A stretch of 41,946 bases of DNA from Planctomycetota bacterium (GCA_022564995.1 JADFKK010000025.1:1-41946); one strand, 5' to 3'; positions 31,967-41,218 are shown, numbered from the stretch's first letter. Program-made: numbers and translations. The notes: generated by a model from the sequence alone, not told the origin.

Positions 31967-34495
31967 ATGATTCGTCGATCGTTCACCCTGATGATCTCCC
32001 TGTGGTCCGGATCGACGGCGCGCAAAACAATTTGTTCGTCGCGCCGGTTGTTTGGTCTTTTCGTTTTTCATCTTCTTGTCCTGACTTCTCTGGTCCGGGC
32101 GGACGACGCGCCCAAGAAGGATCGGGCCGCCGAGGCGTTCTTTAACAAGAACGTGCAGCCGATCCTGGAAAAATACTGCTACGAGTGCCACAGCCATCAG
32201 GCGAAGAAGGTGCAAGGCGGCTTGATGCTCGACTCGCGTAGCGGTTGGAAAACGGGCGGCGACTCCGGGCCCGCGATTGTGCCCGGCAATCCGGGCGAAA
32301 GTTTGCTGATCCAGGCAGTCCGTTACGACGATCTGGAAATGCCGCCCAAGGGTAGGCTGCCCGACGAATTGGTCAAGCGGCTTGAGCGTTGGGTGGCCGA
32401 CGGCGCGCAGGATCCTCGCCTGACGAAGTCGGTTCGTGGCCGCAAAACGATCGACATCGAAGCCGGACGCCGGCACTGGGCATTTCGGCCGCTGAGCCAG
32501 GAATCGCCACCAAAGGTTAAGCATGTGCAGTGGCCGCGAAGCGACGTTGACCGGTTCATATTAAAGAAACTCGAAGCAGCCAACCTGCGGCCGGTCGCCG
32601 ACGCCAACCGTTACACGTGGCTGCGGCGAGTAAGTTTTGACCTGACCGGCCTTCCGCCGACCGTCGAGCAAATTCGCCAGTTTGCGTCGGACGATTCGTC
32701 GCAGGCCCGCGAGAAAGTGGTCGATCGGCTGTTGGCCTCGCGCGCGTTTGGCGAGCGCTGGGCACGGCATTGGTTGGACCTTGTCGGGTATGCGGATCAG
32801 GTCGGCACCTCGAACAACGTCTTTGCCCAATACGCCTGGCGATATCGCGATTACGTCATCGACGCCTACAACAGCGACAAGCCGTTCGAGCGGTTCGTTC
32901 GCCAGCAGATTGCCGGCGATCTGCTCGTGGAGGACGACGTCCGGAGACGCGCCGCCAATCTCACGGCCACCGGGTTTCTGGTGTTGGGCCACATCGAGAT
33001 TGTCGAGGCCGACAAGGCCAAGCTGCTGGTCGATATCGTCGATCAGCAACTCAACAAGGTCGGCAAGGCGTTTCTCGGCATGACGCTCGAATGTGCCCGC
33101 TGTCACGATCATAAATTCGATCCGATTCCCCAACGCGATTATTACGCGATGGCGGGGTTTTTTCATGGAACGTCCTCGGTACACAAAACGAAGCGCGGTG
33201 TGTGGAGCGATGTGAACGTCTTGGAACTGCCCGAAACGGAGGCCCAAACAGTCGACCGCGTTCGGCGGCAGCGGGCACATGCTGAGAAAGTCGACGCCTG
33301 GAAACGCCAGCGGAAGCAGGCGCAAAACCGCCGGGCGGAGCTGGGGGAACTGCTGAAGAACAAAGACCTGTCGAAAAAACAGCGAGACCAGTTCACGAAG
33401 GAGCGTAACGAAAAGCCCGGCCGCATCGGGCACTTGAATCGGCTGATCCAACACGCCACGTTCTTCGCGCCGGGCGTTGCCAAAGTGCATGGCGTGAAGG
33501 ATGTCGAAAATCCGACGGACATGAGGATCACCAATCGAGGCGATCCGCGCGCCCTGGGCGATCGCGTGCCGCGCGGCTTCCTGCAGGTTGCTTCAACAAC
33601 TCGACCAAATATTCCGCCTGGCCAAAGTGGCCGGCGTGAACTTGCCGACTGGGTGGCCGGGCATCCGCTCACGGCGCGCGTCGCGGTCAATCGTATCTGG
33701 CAAAAACTCTTCGGAGAAGGAATCGTTCGTTCGGTCGACTATTTTGGCTTGCCCGGCGAGCGGCCCACGCATCCGGAACTGCTCGACCATTTGGCCCGAC
33801 AGTTCATCGGCAATGGGTGGTCTCAAAAAAAGCTGATTCGCTCGTTGGTGCTCAGCCGAACCTATGGGCTGGACAGCGCGGATAATGACCGGGCGCGGAG
33901 GGCCGACCCCGACAACCGCTTGCTATGGCGGATGAATCGTTTTCGGCTCGACGCCGAGGCGCTGCGCGACGCCATGATCTTTGTCGCCGGCCAGCTCAAG
34001 CCGTCCGCCGGTGGCCCGGCCATGCCGCTGGAGTTTCTCGAAAACGTCGGCGGCCTCGATCCGAAGGATGTGAACCCGCCCAGTTTTCGCCTCGCCAAAT
34101 GGCGGCCGGGGCAGGAGTTCGAGCGGACGATTTATCTGCCCGTCATCCGCCACGCCGCGCAGCCGGCGCCTGTCGCGCTGCGCAACGTGTTCGACTTCGC
34201 ACAGCCGTCGCAATTCACCGGAAAACGGGCGATCACGGCGGTCCCGACGCAGGCGTTGTTTCTGATGAACAGTCCGATTATCAAGAAACACGCCGCGGCT
34301 TTGGCCGCGCGAATGAATCAGCAAGCCGATACGTCAAAGCGGCTCGACCTGCTCTGGCTAACGCTGCTGAATCGTCCCCTTTCCGAGACCGAACGGCGCG
34401 AGACCGTTGAATTCTTAGCCGAGGCCGGCGACAAGGCCTGGACCGAATTGTGCCACGCGCTGATGGCAAGCAACGAGTTTTTGATGAGACTTTGA
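31967..34495 (+). CDS. Planctomycete cytochrome/DUF1549/DUF1553 protein
   Basis: An 842-residue protein. The N-terminus has an export signal after a charged leader (LFGLFVFHLLVLTSLVRADD). The PSCyt1 domain follows with heme motif CYECH, then DUF1549 and DUF1553 (PSD1) with WARHWLDLVGYADQVG, CARCHDHKFDPIP (a second CxxCH), RVAVNRIWQKLFGEGIV and VPTQALFLMNSP. It is shorter than many family members because no LamG domain is present. A coiled, charged insert lies near residues 430-480. GAGG six bases upstream supports the ATG. This class pairs with DUF1501 proteins; the redox role is presumed from the heme motifs only. Confidence 0.92.
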   Translation: MIRRSFTLMISLWSGSTARKTICSSRRLFGLFVFHLLVLTSLVRADDAPKKDRAAEAFFNKNVQPILEKYCYECHSHQAKKVQGGLMLDSRSGWKTGGDSGPAIVPGNPGESLLIQAVRYDDLEMPPKGRLPDELVKRLERWVADGAQDPRLTKSVRGRKTIDIEAGRRHWAFRPLSQESPPKVKHVQWPRSDVDRFILKKLEAANLRPVADANRYTWLRRVSFDLTGLPPTVEQIRQFASDDSSQAREKVVDRLLASRAFGERWARHWLDLVGYADQVGTSNNVFAQYAWRYRDYVIDAYNSDKPFERFVRQQIAGDLLVEDDVRRRAANLTATGFLVLGHIEIVEADKAKLLVDIVDQQLNKVGKAFLGMTLECARCHDHKFDPIPQRDYYAMAGFFHGTSSVHKTKRGVWSDVNVLELPETEAQTVDRVRRQRAHAEKVDAWKRQRKQAQNRRAELGELLKNKDLSKKQRDQFTKERNEKPGRIGHLNRLIQHATFFAPGVAKVHGVKDVENPTDMRITNRGDPRALGDRVPRGFLQVASTTRPNIPPGQSGRRELADWVAGHPLTARVAVNRIWQKLFGEGIVRSVDYFGLPGERPTHPELLDHLARQFIGNGWSQKKLIRSLVLSRTYGLDSADNDRARRADPDNRLLWRMNRFRLDAEALRDAMIFVAGQLKPSAGGPAMPLEFLENVGGLDPKDVNPPSFRLAKWRPGQEFERTIYLPVIRHAAQPAPVALRNVFDFAQPSQFTGKRAITAVPTQALFLMNSPIIKKHAAALAARMNQQADTSKRLDLLWLTLLNRPLSETERRETVEFLAEAGDKAWTELCHALMASNEFLMRL

Positions 34496-34511
34496 AAGAG
34501 CAAGGATAGGA

Positions 34512-34708
34512 ACCGCTAATAGACGCTGATGAACGCTAATAAGCTCAAACCGAAAGAGGTCTGTCTTTCAGCGCGAAAGTCCACACGAGCCGGGTTACTT
34601 CTTCTCCTTTGCGACCTTCGTGACCTTCTGTTCCGAGACGGATGGTTGTAACGTGAAACGAATGAAGAAACTTCGATTTATTAGCGTTCATCAGCGTTGA
34701 TTAGCGGT
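34512..34708. mobile_element. Small non-autonomous element-like unit with 31-base inverted ends
   Basis: Arms 34512-34542 (ACCGCTAATAGACGCTGATG plus 11 bases) and 34678-34708 are inverted copies matching at 29 of 31 positions. They enclose 135 bases without coding capacity. No target-site duplication is visible. It lies between the PSCyt1/DUF1549 gene and the DUF1501 gene. It may be a miniature element or a large transcribed hairpin that separates the two genes. Confidence 0.7.
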
Positions 34709-34828
34709 GCTCTGTTTCGATCCCCGTGAACGGTTACGATTTTCAAAGTACGGGAATTACCATCTCGCAATTCACCGCTTTAGCGATCGACCATCGTCGT
34801 TTAGCCCCGTTTGCATAGGCGTTAAGTT

Positions 34829-36247
34829 ATGACCACGCACTTACCACAGTTATCCCGCCGTGCGATTCTGCAATCGGCCGCGTGTGGCTTCGGTGGCTTG
34901 GCTTTCAGCGGCCTCATGGCTGAGGCAGCGCGCGGCGCCGATACGCCTGCCGCGGGCGCCCCCCATTTTCCGCCACGGGCGAAACGCATGATCTTTGTGT
35001 TTCTGGCCGGCGGACCGTCGCAAGGCGATCTGTTTGCGCCGAAACCTTACATTACCAAAAAACACGGCCAGGAGATCGAATCGCCGGTCGGCGATGATGG
35101 GCAGCTTCGCGTGGGCGTCGCCAAATTCCTGCCGATGAAGCCGGTCGCCCCGATCCGTCCGCGCGGGCAATCGGGAATGATGATCTCCGATCTGCTGCCC
35201 AATTTGGCCGGCGTGGCGGACGATCTTTGTCTGCTGAGGGCCGTGGTCGCCGATAACAAGGCCCACGCCCCGGCCACGTTGCAGTTACACACGGGCCACA
35301 TCGCCGAGGCGCGGCCGTCGATGGGAGCTTGGTGCAGCTACGGCCTCGGTAGCGAGAATAACAATCTACCGAGCTTTATCACCATTCATCCACCCGGCGA
35401 CGGGCGGACTTACGGCGCTGGGTTTCTGCCGGCCAGACACCAGGGAACGCCGCTGCGCGTGCCTCGCAACAGCGGCGACGTTGCCATTGCGAATCTGCGC
35501 GATCCGAGCGCTTCGCCCGAGGAACAGCGGCGGCGGCTCGATTTTTTGCAGCGGGTTAACCGCCGCTTGTTGAGTCGCGTTAAAGCCGATGCGCAGATGG
35601 AAGGCATCATCGAATCGTTTGAATTGGCGTTTCGCATGCAAAGGGAAACGCCGGGTCTGATTGACCTTTCCAAGGAAACCGACCAAACGCGGAAGATGTA
35701 CGGCATCGGCGGCGGCGCGAGCGACGTGAACGGCCGCGCTTGCCTGATGGCGCGGCGGCTCAGCGAAGCCGGTGTGCGGTTCGTGCAAGTAACGATGGAT
35801 GGCTGGGACCATCACGGCGACATTCGCAACGCCTTGCCGAGGTCTTGCGCCACGGCGGACAAGCCCATCGCGGGGCTGATCCGAGATCTCAAACGCCGCG
35901 GCCTGTTAGACGAAACGCTGGTCATGATCTCCGGCGAATTTGGCCGCACCTATTGGAGCCAGGACATCTCGGGCACCAGCCCCATCGAGCGACACGGCCG
36001 CGAGCATCAGCAAGAGAGTTTTTGCACTCTGTTGGCGGGCGGCGGCGTGAAGCCCGGCTGCACGCACGGCGAGACGGATGATTTTGGCTATCGGCCGATC
36101 GACGGGCGGGTCCATCTGCACGACTTGCACGCCACGATCCTGCACCTCATGGGCATCGACCACAAACGGCTCACCTATCCGCACCTCGGCCGCGATTTCC
36201 GGCTGACCGATGTCTACGGCCGCGTCGTCCGCGAAATTTTGGCGTAG
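34829..36247 (+). CDS. Exported DUF1501 (sulfatase-fold-like) protein
   Basis: A 472-residue protein with a twin-arginine-type signal (LSRRAILQSAACGFGGLAF) and typical DUF1501 motifs: IFVFLAGGPSQGDLFAPKP, SDLLPNLAGVADDLCLLRAV, THGHIAEA-like TGHIAEARPSMGAW, VRFVQVTMDGWDHHGDI, MISGEFGRTYW and DLHATILHLMGIDH. The fold is related to alkaline phosphatase/sulfatase-like hydrolases. It follows the PSCyt1/DUF1549/DUF1553 gene on the same strand, the standard planctomycete pairing, but the inverted-repeat unit sits between them. Substrate unknown. Confidence 0.92.
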   Translation: MTTHLPQLSRRAILQSAACGFGGLAFSGLMAEAARGADTPAAGAPHFPPRAKRMIFVFLAGGPSQGDLFAPKPYITKKHGQEIESPVGDDGQLRVGVAKFLPMKPVAPIRPRGQSGMMISDLLPNLAGVADDLCLLRAVVADNKAHAPATLQLHTGHIAEARPSMGAWCSYGLGSENNNLPSFITIHPPGDGRTYGAGFLPARHQGTPLRVPRNSGDVAIANLRDPSASPEEQRRRLDFLQRVNRRLLSRVKADAQMEGIIESFELAFRMQRETPGLIDLSKETDQTRKMYGIGGGASDVNGRACLMARRLSEAGVRFVQVTMDGWDHHGDIRNALPRSCATADKPIAGLIRDLKRRGLLDETLVMISGEFGRTYWSQDISGTSPIERHGREHQQESFCTLLAGGGVKPGCTHGETDDFGYRPIDGRVHLHDLHATILHLMGIDHKRLTYPHLGRDFRLTDVYGRVVREILA

Positions 36248-36674
36248 CCGAAGCCGTCGATGCTGTGCCGTGCCGGCTCAGCACTGCTTTTCCACAGCGG
36301 CAGTGTTCGATCGCCGCGTTTGTTGGCAGCCCTCGGCCGTCCCGCAACTTTTTTCCGATCGTGGCCATCGTGTACGACAAAGACGTAGTCACGCTAACCA
36401 ATGCCCTGGCCCCGCAAGCCATCGTCCAAATGTACGCCACCGCGCCGCAATAACCATAAAGCCGCGACCGTTGGTCGCGCCCAACGCACCGAGTTTCCAC
36501 GGCGAGCCCCGAGTTTCCATGGCGAGCCCCGAGCGTTAGCTCGGGGGTAATACGCCGCGAACGTAGAATTTAACGCCGAACGAGGAATTACCGGCGGCCT
36601 CACGGCCGCCGCTCGCCGGGTGTTGCTTCGTGCGAGAATATTCTTGAGCGACCCTTCCCACAGGAGCCCCACCC
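36248..36674. other. Intergenic region with tandem and palindromic repeats
   Basis: Contains two exact-length 20-base units, GAGTTTCCAYGGCGAGCCCC (36491-36510, 36511-36530), a hairpin CCCCGAGC-GTTA-GCTCGGGG (36527-36546) and a hairpin CGGCGGCC-TCAC-GGCCGCCG (36592-36611). The start of the following gene is set by AGGAG at 36661-36665. A short open frame ending VTLTNALAPQAIVQMYATAP (about 36352-36453) is not convincing as a gene. Confidence 0.55.
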
Positions 36675-39395
36675 ATGTCGAACGGATCATGCACCGCGGT
36701 GCTCGACGTATTTCGCATCGACGGAACCCAAGTGCCCAACGCGGACAAGGTCCGTCAGGGCAGCATCGTCAACATCTACAATCCTTACCGGGTCGACTAC
36801 GAGGAACTGCCCGATCCGCCGAATAACCGCATCGAAATCGAGCTGACTTGGACCGCCGGGCCGAGCGGCAGCACTGCGACGCTGGAGGAAAACGGCCCCC
36901 GCCTCGGCAAGGGCACCCTCGCCATTTTCGACGGCAACGTGCTGCTCAAGCCGACCGATCATCAGTCGGTCGTGCTCAATTTGTCCTCCTACACGAGCCC
37001 CAAGCGGTTCAGGGTCGAGGCCTACAAGACGGGCGTAACCAACCTGAAATTCGTGATCCGCGACTCCTACGGCTCGATATTGTGCCAAGACGACGTGCGC
37101 GTCAGCGGCATCTCCGACCTGCCCAAGGACGGCCGGATTGTGTTCGTCAATCCGCAGGCCTCCTCCCATTCGACCCCCTACGACGATTACGAGACCAACG
37201 CCGCCAGCACCGTGAAGGCCGCCGTGGCCCAGCTCCAAGCCGAAGACAACATCGTCATCGCCCCGCTTCGTTTCCCCGAGATCGATCTAATCCTCGACAA
37301 ATCCTGCGTAATCGCCGGCATCAGCGGCTATTTCGACCCCGGCGTCGAACTAACCAAATACAACCTATCGGGCGCCACCGTTCTGGACGCCAACAAAGAA
37401 GGCCGCATTTTCGAGATTTCGACCGACTCGGCAGACACGGATTCGATCACGATTACCGGGCTTCGAGCGATGAACGGCAAGGCCGAAAATGGTGGCGCCG
37501 TAATAAGTGAAGATGACGCTGATGCCAGCCTGCGTTTATCGTTTTGCGGCTTCGAGAACAACGAAGCGACGGCAAGCGATTCGACGCGTGCTTCGTTTGC
37601 AGCTCAGAGTCCTTCTGCAATTCAACTCCGACTTGGCCTTGCGGCAGCTCGCCCTATTGATGTAACTCATGCTGAAGTTGCTCAAAAGAAACCTGTAGCG
37701 GAAAACACCGACAAAGTTGAGTTTTCCTCCGGTGGTGCAGTTTATTGGTTCAAACCGTTAAAAGGTGTTCCATCAAAGAAAAACAAGACCTTTAATGCGG
37801 TGAGGTGTTTATGGATGCAGAATTTTGCGTCCTTTAATGGCGGTGCCATCGCGATTCTTCGTGCCGACGATCCCAAGACCAAAATACCCGCTAAGCAGCT
37901 AATGAACGAGTTGCGGGAGGGAAAGGATCAATTCAAGCCTGTGATGGGCAAGATCGAGGTTTTCATGCGGCTTTGCGGTTTCGAACGAAACGTGGCGAGT
38001 TTGCAGGGTGGTGCGATTGCAGCCAGACAGTGGATAAAGCAGGGTGGCGGCATTGATGGGCTAACTCCAAAAGAATTTATGACTGGTGGAGCACCGATTC
38101 ACGTCGCGTCCTGTATCTTCAAAAAAAACAGGCAATCAATCGGCATGTTTGGGGGGCTAAAAAACTTTAATCTCATCAGATTCCCCCCAGGGGGAGGCGC
38201 GATCTCTATGGGTGGGATCAATTGTAGTGGATCAATCGTTGAGGGATCTATATTTATGGAGAACGAGGCCGAAAACGACGGTGGCGCCATTGCGCTTCGC
38301 TTTATGGCAACAATGACGATTCGTCCGTGGAAGGAAAGACCCAAGCAGCAGATGGTATTTTATAAGAACAAAGCGGGCGATGGCGGCGGTGCAATCTACC
38401 TTACATACTTCTCGGTGCTGCGAATCATGAACAATATCATAACCACCAATTCAGCAACCAAAGGAGCGGGTGGTATACATGCCACGTCGGGCAGCGTTGT
38501 CGATGTGGTGAGTTGTTTAATACACGAAAACAAGGGCGGGTTTGGCGGCGGGTTGCACAATCGAAATTCTAGGATGGACCTTCGCGAAAATACCAAGGTT
38601 CTTCAGAATGAGGCCAGCAAATCGGGCGGCGGTGTTTTGATAATCTGCCAGGACGATTCTCACGGAAAAGAAAAACTCCCAGTAATTGGAAGTATACCAG
38701 TTGTCGGGACGAAGCCGTTTTGGAAATTCCCCGAATCAGCTGTTTGTCCAGCAATTCTTAACATACGGGGCGGGGTGATTCTTAATAATTTCGCAGAAGA
38801 AGCCGGCGGCGGTGTTATGGCAATTCGATGGCCAAACAGTAAGAATAAGGAAAAGGTATACATTGAAGTGAACGACAAGATCCTCCGCGTCGGTATATTC
38901 AATTGCAGCGTTGACGGGAATTCAGTCGGGGGATGGGATAAATGGTTTGAAGGCGGAGCGTGCGGATTAGCTTTGCGATACACCTGGGAGAGCAAGGTGA
39001 ATGTCCCCGAATTCAAACGAGATAAGTTTAAGCGAAACCTGAAAAAAGCATTCAATGAGTATTTCCCGTTCGCTGGATCGCGTTGGCCACCCGGAGATGT
39101 TCTTGCGCCATTTGACTATGTTGTCAACATCATGTTGTGGGATATGAATGATTTGGATTTGAGTTTGGATGAAATCGTCAGTTCCACTTTTGATTTGAAC
39201 ATCGTCAAAGGAGAGAAGGAGAGGACGTGGCGTGGCGGCGGAAAGTTTTATCAAGCGGCCAACAGCAATAGGTTTGTCGTAACAGCGGGGGCAGGTGGAC
39301 TTGTCGCAACGGGCAATAAAGTTTTGGGCACTCAGCGGCCACCAGGGTTGCTGACCGTTCCGAAACCGCACCCGAACGACCCGAAACCGAAGTGA
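36675..39395 (+). CDS. Beta-helix protein with GGAI/FxxN repeats (Pmp-like)
   Basis: A 906-residue protein without a signal peptide. Residues 1-140 form an Ig-like region (IEIELTWTAGPSGSTATL), followed by a conserved-looking segment (IVFVNPQASSHSTPYDDYET). From about residue 275 there are twelve GG(A/G)(I/V)-type turns (NGGAVISE, NGGAIAIL, QGGAIAAR, GGGAISMGG, DGGAIALR, GGGAIYLTY, FGGGLHNRN, SGGGVLII, AGGGVMAIR and others) with FxxN motifs (FENN, FERN, FKKN, FMEN, FYKN). This is the pattern of chlamydial Pmp and related right-handed beta-helix proteins. Base composition changes from GC-rich before about 37500 to visibly A+T-richer after, as if the repeat part was exchanged. AGGAG precedes the start. 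Function probably surface- or matrix-related, by inference. Confidence 0.85.
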   Translation: MSNGSCTAVLDVFRIDGTQVPNADKVRQGSIVNIYNPYRVDYEELPDPPNNRIEIELTWTAGPSGSTATLEENGPRLGKGTLAIFDGNVLLKPTDHQSVVLNLSSYTSPKRFRVEAYKTGVTNLKFVIRDSYGSILCQDDVRVSGISDLPKDGRIVFVNPQASSHSTPYDDYETNAASTVKAAVAQLQAEDNIVIAPLRFPEIDLILDKSCVIAGISGYFDPGVELTKYNLSGATVLDANKEGRIFEISTDSADTDSITITGLRAMNGKAENGGAVISEDDADASLRLSFCGFENNEATASDSTRASFAAQSPSAIQLRLGLAAARPIDVTHAEVAQKKPVAENTDKVEFSSGGAVYWFKPLKGVPSKKNKTFNAVRCLWMQNFASFNGGAIAILRADDPKTKIPAKQLMNELREGKDQFKPVMGKIEVFMRLCGFERNVASLQGGAIAARQWIKQGGGIDGLTPKEFMTGGAPIHVASCIFKKNRQSIGMFGGLKNFNLIRFPPGGGAISMGGINCSGSIVEGSIFMENEAENDGGAIALRFMATMTIRPWKERPKQQMVFYKNKAGDGGGAIYLTYFSVLRIMNNIITTNSATKGAGGIHATSGSVVDVVSCLIHENKGGFGGGLHNRNSRMDLRENTKVLQNEASKSGGGVLIICQDDSHGKEKLPVIGSIPVVGTKPFWKFPESAVCPAILNIRGGVILNNFAEEAGGGVMAIRWPNSKNKEKVYIEVNDKILRVGIFNCSVDGNSVGGWDKWFEGGACGLALRYTWESKVNVPEFKRDKFKRNLKKAFNEYFPFAGSRWPPGDVLAPFDYVVNIMLWDMNDLDLSLDEIVSSTFDLNIVKGEKERTWRGGGKFYQAANSNRFVVTAGAGGLVATGNKVLGTQRPPGLLTVPKPHPNDPKPK

Positions 39396-39794
39396 CCGTA
39401 ACGGTATGTCGCAATAAGAACACGTTGCGCATTCGCACATCGATACGTTGTGACAGCGGTTGCTGTACTGGTCCACCGATTCTTGCGCAGGCCCGCGTTC
39501 GTCGTAATCCCCGGTGATGTCTCCAGTTAGGCGAGCGGCAGATGAAAACTTACCTAATACAAGCACGACGCGCAAGCGAGTGGGTCAAGAGGGCTCACTT
39601 GCTTGCGCTGCGTGCTGGTTTTCTAATCTGTCGCTCGCCTTATCTCGGCCTTTGGCATCCCTCAGAGGTAAAATGAAAAAACGTGCAAAAATGAATTGCT
39701 TCCGCAAGTCGTACGGTTGAAACTGCATCGGTGGTATCGTTGCCGGTTGGACTGTTCCATCGAAACGGCAAGGTATTAGCGAGGCGATGAGCGA
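39396..39794. other. Gap with dispersed repeat
   Basis: No gene recognised. It contains the 31-base dispersed repeat (39556-39586) with its inverted partner at 39595-39623. The rest is plain. Confidence 0.5.
39556..39623. repeat. Second copy of the dispersed palindromic repeat
   Basis: 39556-39586 is identical to 21203-21233 (31 bases, core CACGACGCGCAAGCGAGTG). An inverted, more diverged arm (CTCACTTGCTTGCGCTGCG, from 39595) follows after eight bases, giving a hairpin. Confidence 0.8.
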
Positions 39795-40157
39795 TCACAG
39801 AGGTTTTTCAAGAACACGGAGAAGTATCTCGCCGATCGCCCATGGAAAACTCAATATTGTAGAAAACCAAAAGGCCACGCAAAGCCAAAAATACACATCC
39901 GCTGCCGTGTCGGAGGAGAGAGCCACCAAAGGTAAATAAAATATGAAAAAGCAGAGTGAGAGCATGATGTGCAACGCGAGTGCGCCCCAACATCGCCAAC
40001 CAATGTAAACGCCACAAAGTATGATCCAAGCAATGGACATAGAAAGGGAAAAGCGGAGATCGTCCGTCGAGAAGCGAGTCATCGTGAACATCGCCGTCAG
40101 ATAGACACACAATGCGAACACGAAAACGAGACACTGACGCAAGGTGAATTGGGGCAT
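39795..40157 (-). CDS. Small membrane protein, about four membrane segments
   Basis: A 120-residue protein. ATG at 40157 (MPQFTLRQCLVFVFALCVYL) is the natural start; longer frames run through the scrap of the beta-helix relative. Hydrophobic segments lie at about residues 8-25, 38-55, 58-78 and 85-105 (FFIFYLPLVALSS, FWLCVAFWFSTILSFPWAIG). The F-T-L-R-Q opening is common among small planctomycete membrane proteins. No enzymatic motif; function unknown. Confidence 0.7.
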   Translation of the reverse strand: MPQFTLRQCLVFVFALCVYLTAMFTMTRFSTDDLRFSLSMSIAWIILCGVYIGWRCWGALALHIMLSLCFFIFYLPLVALSSDTAADVYFWLCVAFWFSTILSFPWAIGEILLRVLEKPL

Positions 40158-40233
40158 AGATGAATTGTACCACACTCGACAAATTACAACCCCGGGGTTC
40201 AAGCATCGGTCGTGTCCTGGTTCGGCAACGAAA

Positions 40234-40395
40234 GAACGAAAGGGGCCACCCAACAAGATTTTCAACGCGGTCGGCTGCGATTGGAAGGGCAACAAAGGTG
40301 ACAAGTTTGGTGGTGCCGTGGCAATCATGCGCGAGGCGTATCCAGATAATCCGCCCCCCATGACCGTTCTTCAAAAAGTAAAACATAAAGGACAG
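40234..40395 (+). pseudogene. Remnant of a second beta-helix gene
   Basis: KGPPNKIFNAVGCDWKGNKG followed by FGGAVAIMREAYPDN matches residues about 365-405 of the 36675-39395 protein (KNKTFNAVRCLWMQNFASFN, GGAIAILRADDPK). Nothing else of that gene survives on either side. It is antisense to the upstream part of the small membrane protein frame. Confidence 0.75.
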
Positions 40396-40512
40396 GCATT
40401 TCTAGCGACGGGCACAAGATGCCTCTTGGCCGGAACCGCCATAAGCAACATGTCTGCAATGACTTACGGTTCGTCGGCAGGCAGGCATCGCAGCTTGTTA
40501 TGCCTGTCCTTT
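40387..40512. repeat. Inverted repeat AAAGGACAGGCAT ... ATGCCTGTCCTTT
   Basis: Perfect 13-base arms at 40387-40399 and 40500-40512 flank 100 bases. A closely related unit occurs at 41123-41182. The two units bracket the zinc-ribbon membrane gene. Confidence 0.7.
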
Positions 40513-40548
40513 CTGTTTCTGATTATAGAATGCAATTGTTCATCAAAC

Positions 40549-40584
40549 TTGTACGCGATCATGGGATTGTACGCGGTCATGGGA
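40549..40584. repeat. Two 18-base direct repeats before a gene
   Basis: TTGTACGCGATCATGGGA (40549-40566) and TTGTACGCGGTCATGGGA (40567-40584) lie head to tail and differ by one base. They end 11 bases before the ATG at 40595. This could be an operator or a simple duplication. Confidence 0.7.
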
Positions 40585-40594
40585 CACACGAGTT

Positions 40595-41047
40595 ATGTGG
40601 AATTGCACAAAGTGTGGGGCGAATCTCTTAGACAGATCAGATCTGTGCCCCGTCTGCAACTTCAGACGAAAAAGCGGTCGTGCAGCGGGATCCGATATGG
40701 CCGACGGAAATTGCGACAGCAAGTATGGACGTAGCGCCGCTACGGCACTACTCGTCAAGGGGATGATTGGACTTCTTGCAGGTTGTTTGCTAGGGGGGGG
40801 CGGGTTGCTCGTCGTCTCGATTTGGTTCCGCGATTCAATGAAATGGTTGCTTGAATGGCTCGTGTTGAGTCCACTTCTTGTCGCTCTGCTCGCCACAATA
40901 TTCTGGACAGACCGTCGCTTTCCATTAGATTGGAAACGATGGTCGTTTGCAATTCCTATCGCGGTTGTGTCGACGCTCGTCCTGGTCGGCTATGTGTTCC
41001 TGGTTATGGTGCTGTCGCTTTTTTCGGCATTCGATCATTTGCCGTAG
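40595..41047 (+). CDS. Zinc-ribbon membrane protein
   Basis: A 150-residue protein. The N-terminal zinc ribbon MWNCTKCGANLLDRSDLCPVC has two CxxC pairs; a short linker is followed by three hydrophobic segments (LLVKGMIGLLAGCLLGGGG, LLEWLVLSPLLVALLATIFW, AIPIAVVSTLVLVGYVFLVM). The start is set by the zinc ribbon; the ribosome site is weak (GAG). Zinc-ribbon membrane proteins are often of unknown function, and nothing here tells more. It lies between two palindromic repeat units. Confidence 0.75.
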   Translation: MWNCTKCGANLLDRSDLCPVCNFRRKSGRAAGSDMADGNCDSKYGRSAATALLVKGMIGLLAGCLLGGGGLLVVSIWFRDSMKWLLEWLVLSPLLVALLATIFWTDRRFPLDWKRWSFAIPIAVVSTLVLVGYVFLVMVLSLFSAFDHLP

Positions 41048-41106
41048 CCAAAGAAGAAGGGTTGCAGGACTCTTTTCTGCCCTCGGAGCGTGCCACCGCT
41101 TATAAC

Positions 41107-41182
41107 GATAAAACGATAAACGATAAAGGACAGGCATCTTTCGGTCCATCGCAAATGCGAAGGGATTTATGCCTGTCTTTTT
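41107..41182. repeat. CGATAAA tandem and second AAAGGACAGGCAT palindrome
   Basis: Three CGATAAA(A) units at about 41107-41127 run into ATAAAGGACAGGCAT (41123-41137). An inverted arm TTATGCCTGTCTTTT follows at 41167-41181 with one mismatch in the common core. It has the same core as 40387-40512 but a shorter interior. Confidence 0.65.
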
Positions 41183-41218
41183 CTACTATTCCTTTCCGTT
41201 GTCCCGCACAAAACCCGC

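Noticed and set aside
31831..32145. Frame beginning with GTG, reading HKPTQDQVFNSLAAIDAAVA, before the PSCyt1 gene
   Set aside because: The first 45 codons look protein-like, but the rest overlaps the signal peptide of the next gene in another frame and no ribosome site is seen. It may be the end of a lost gene; too weak to call.
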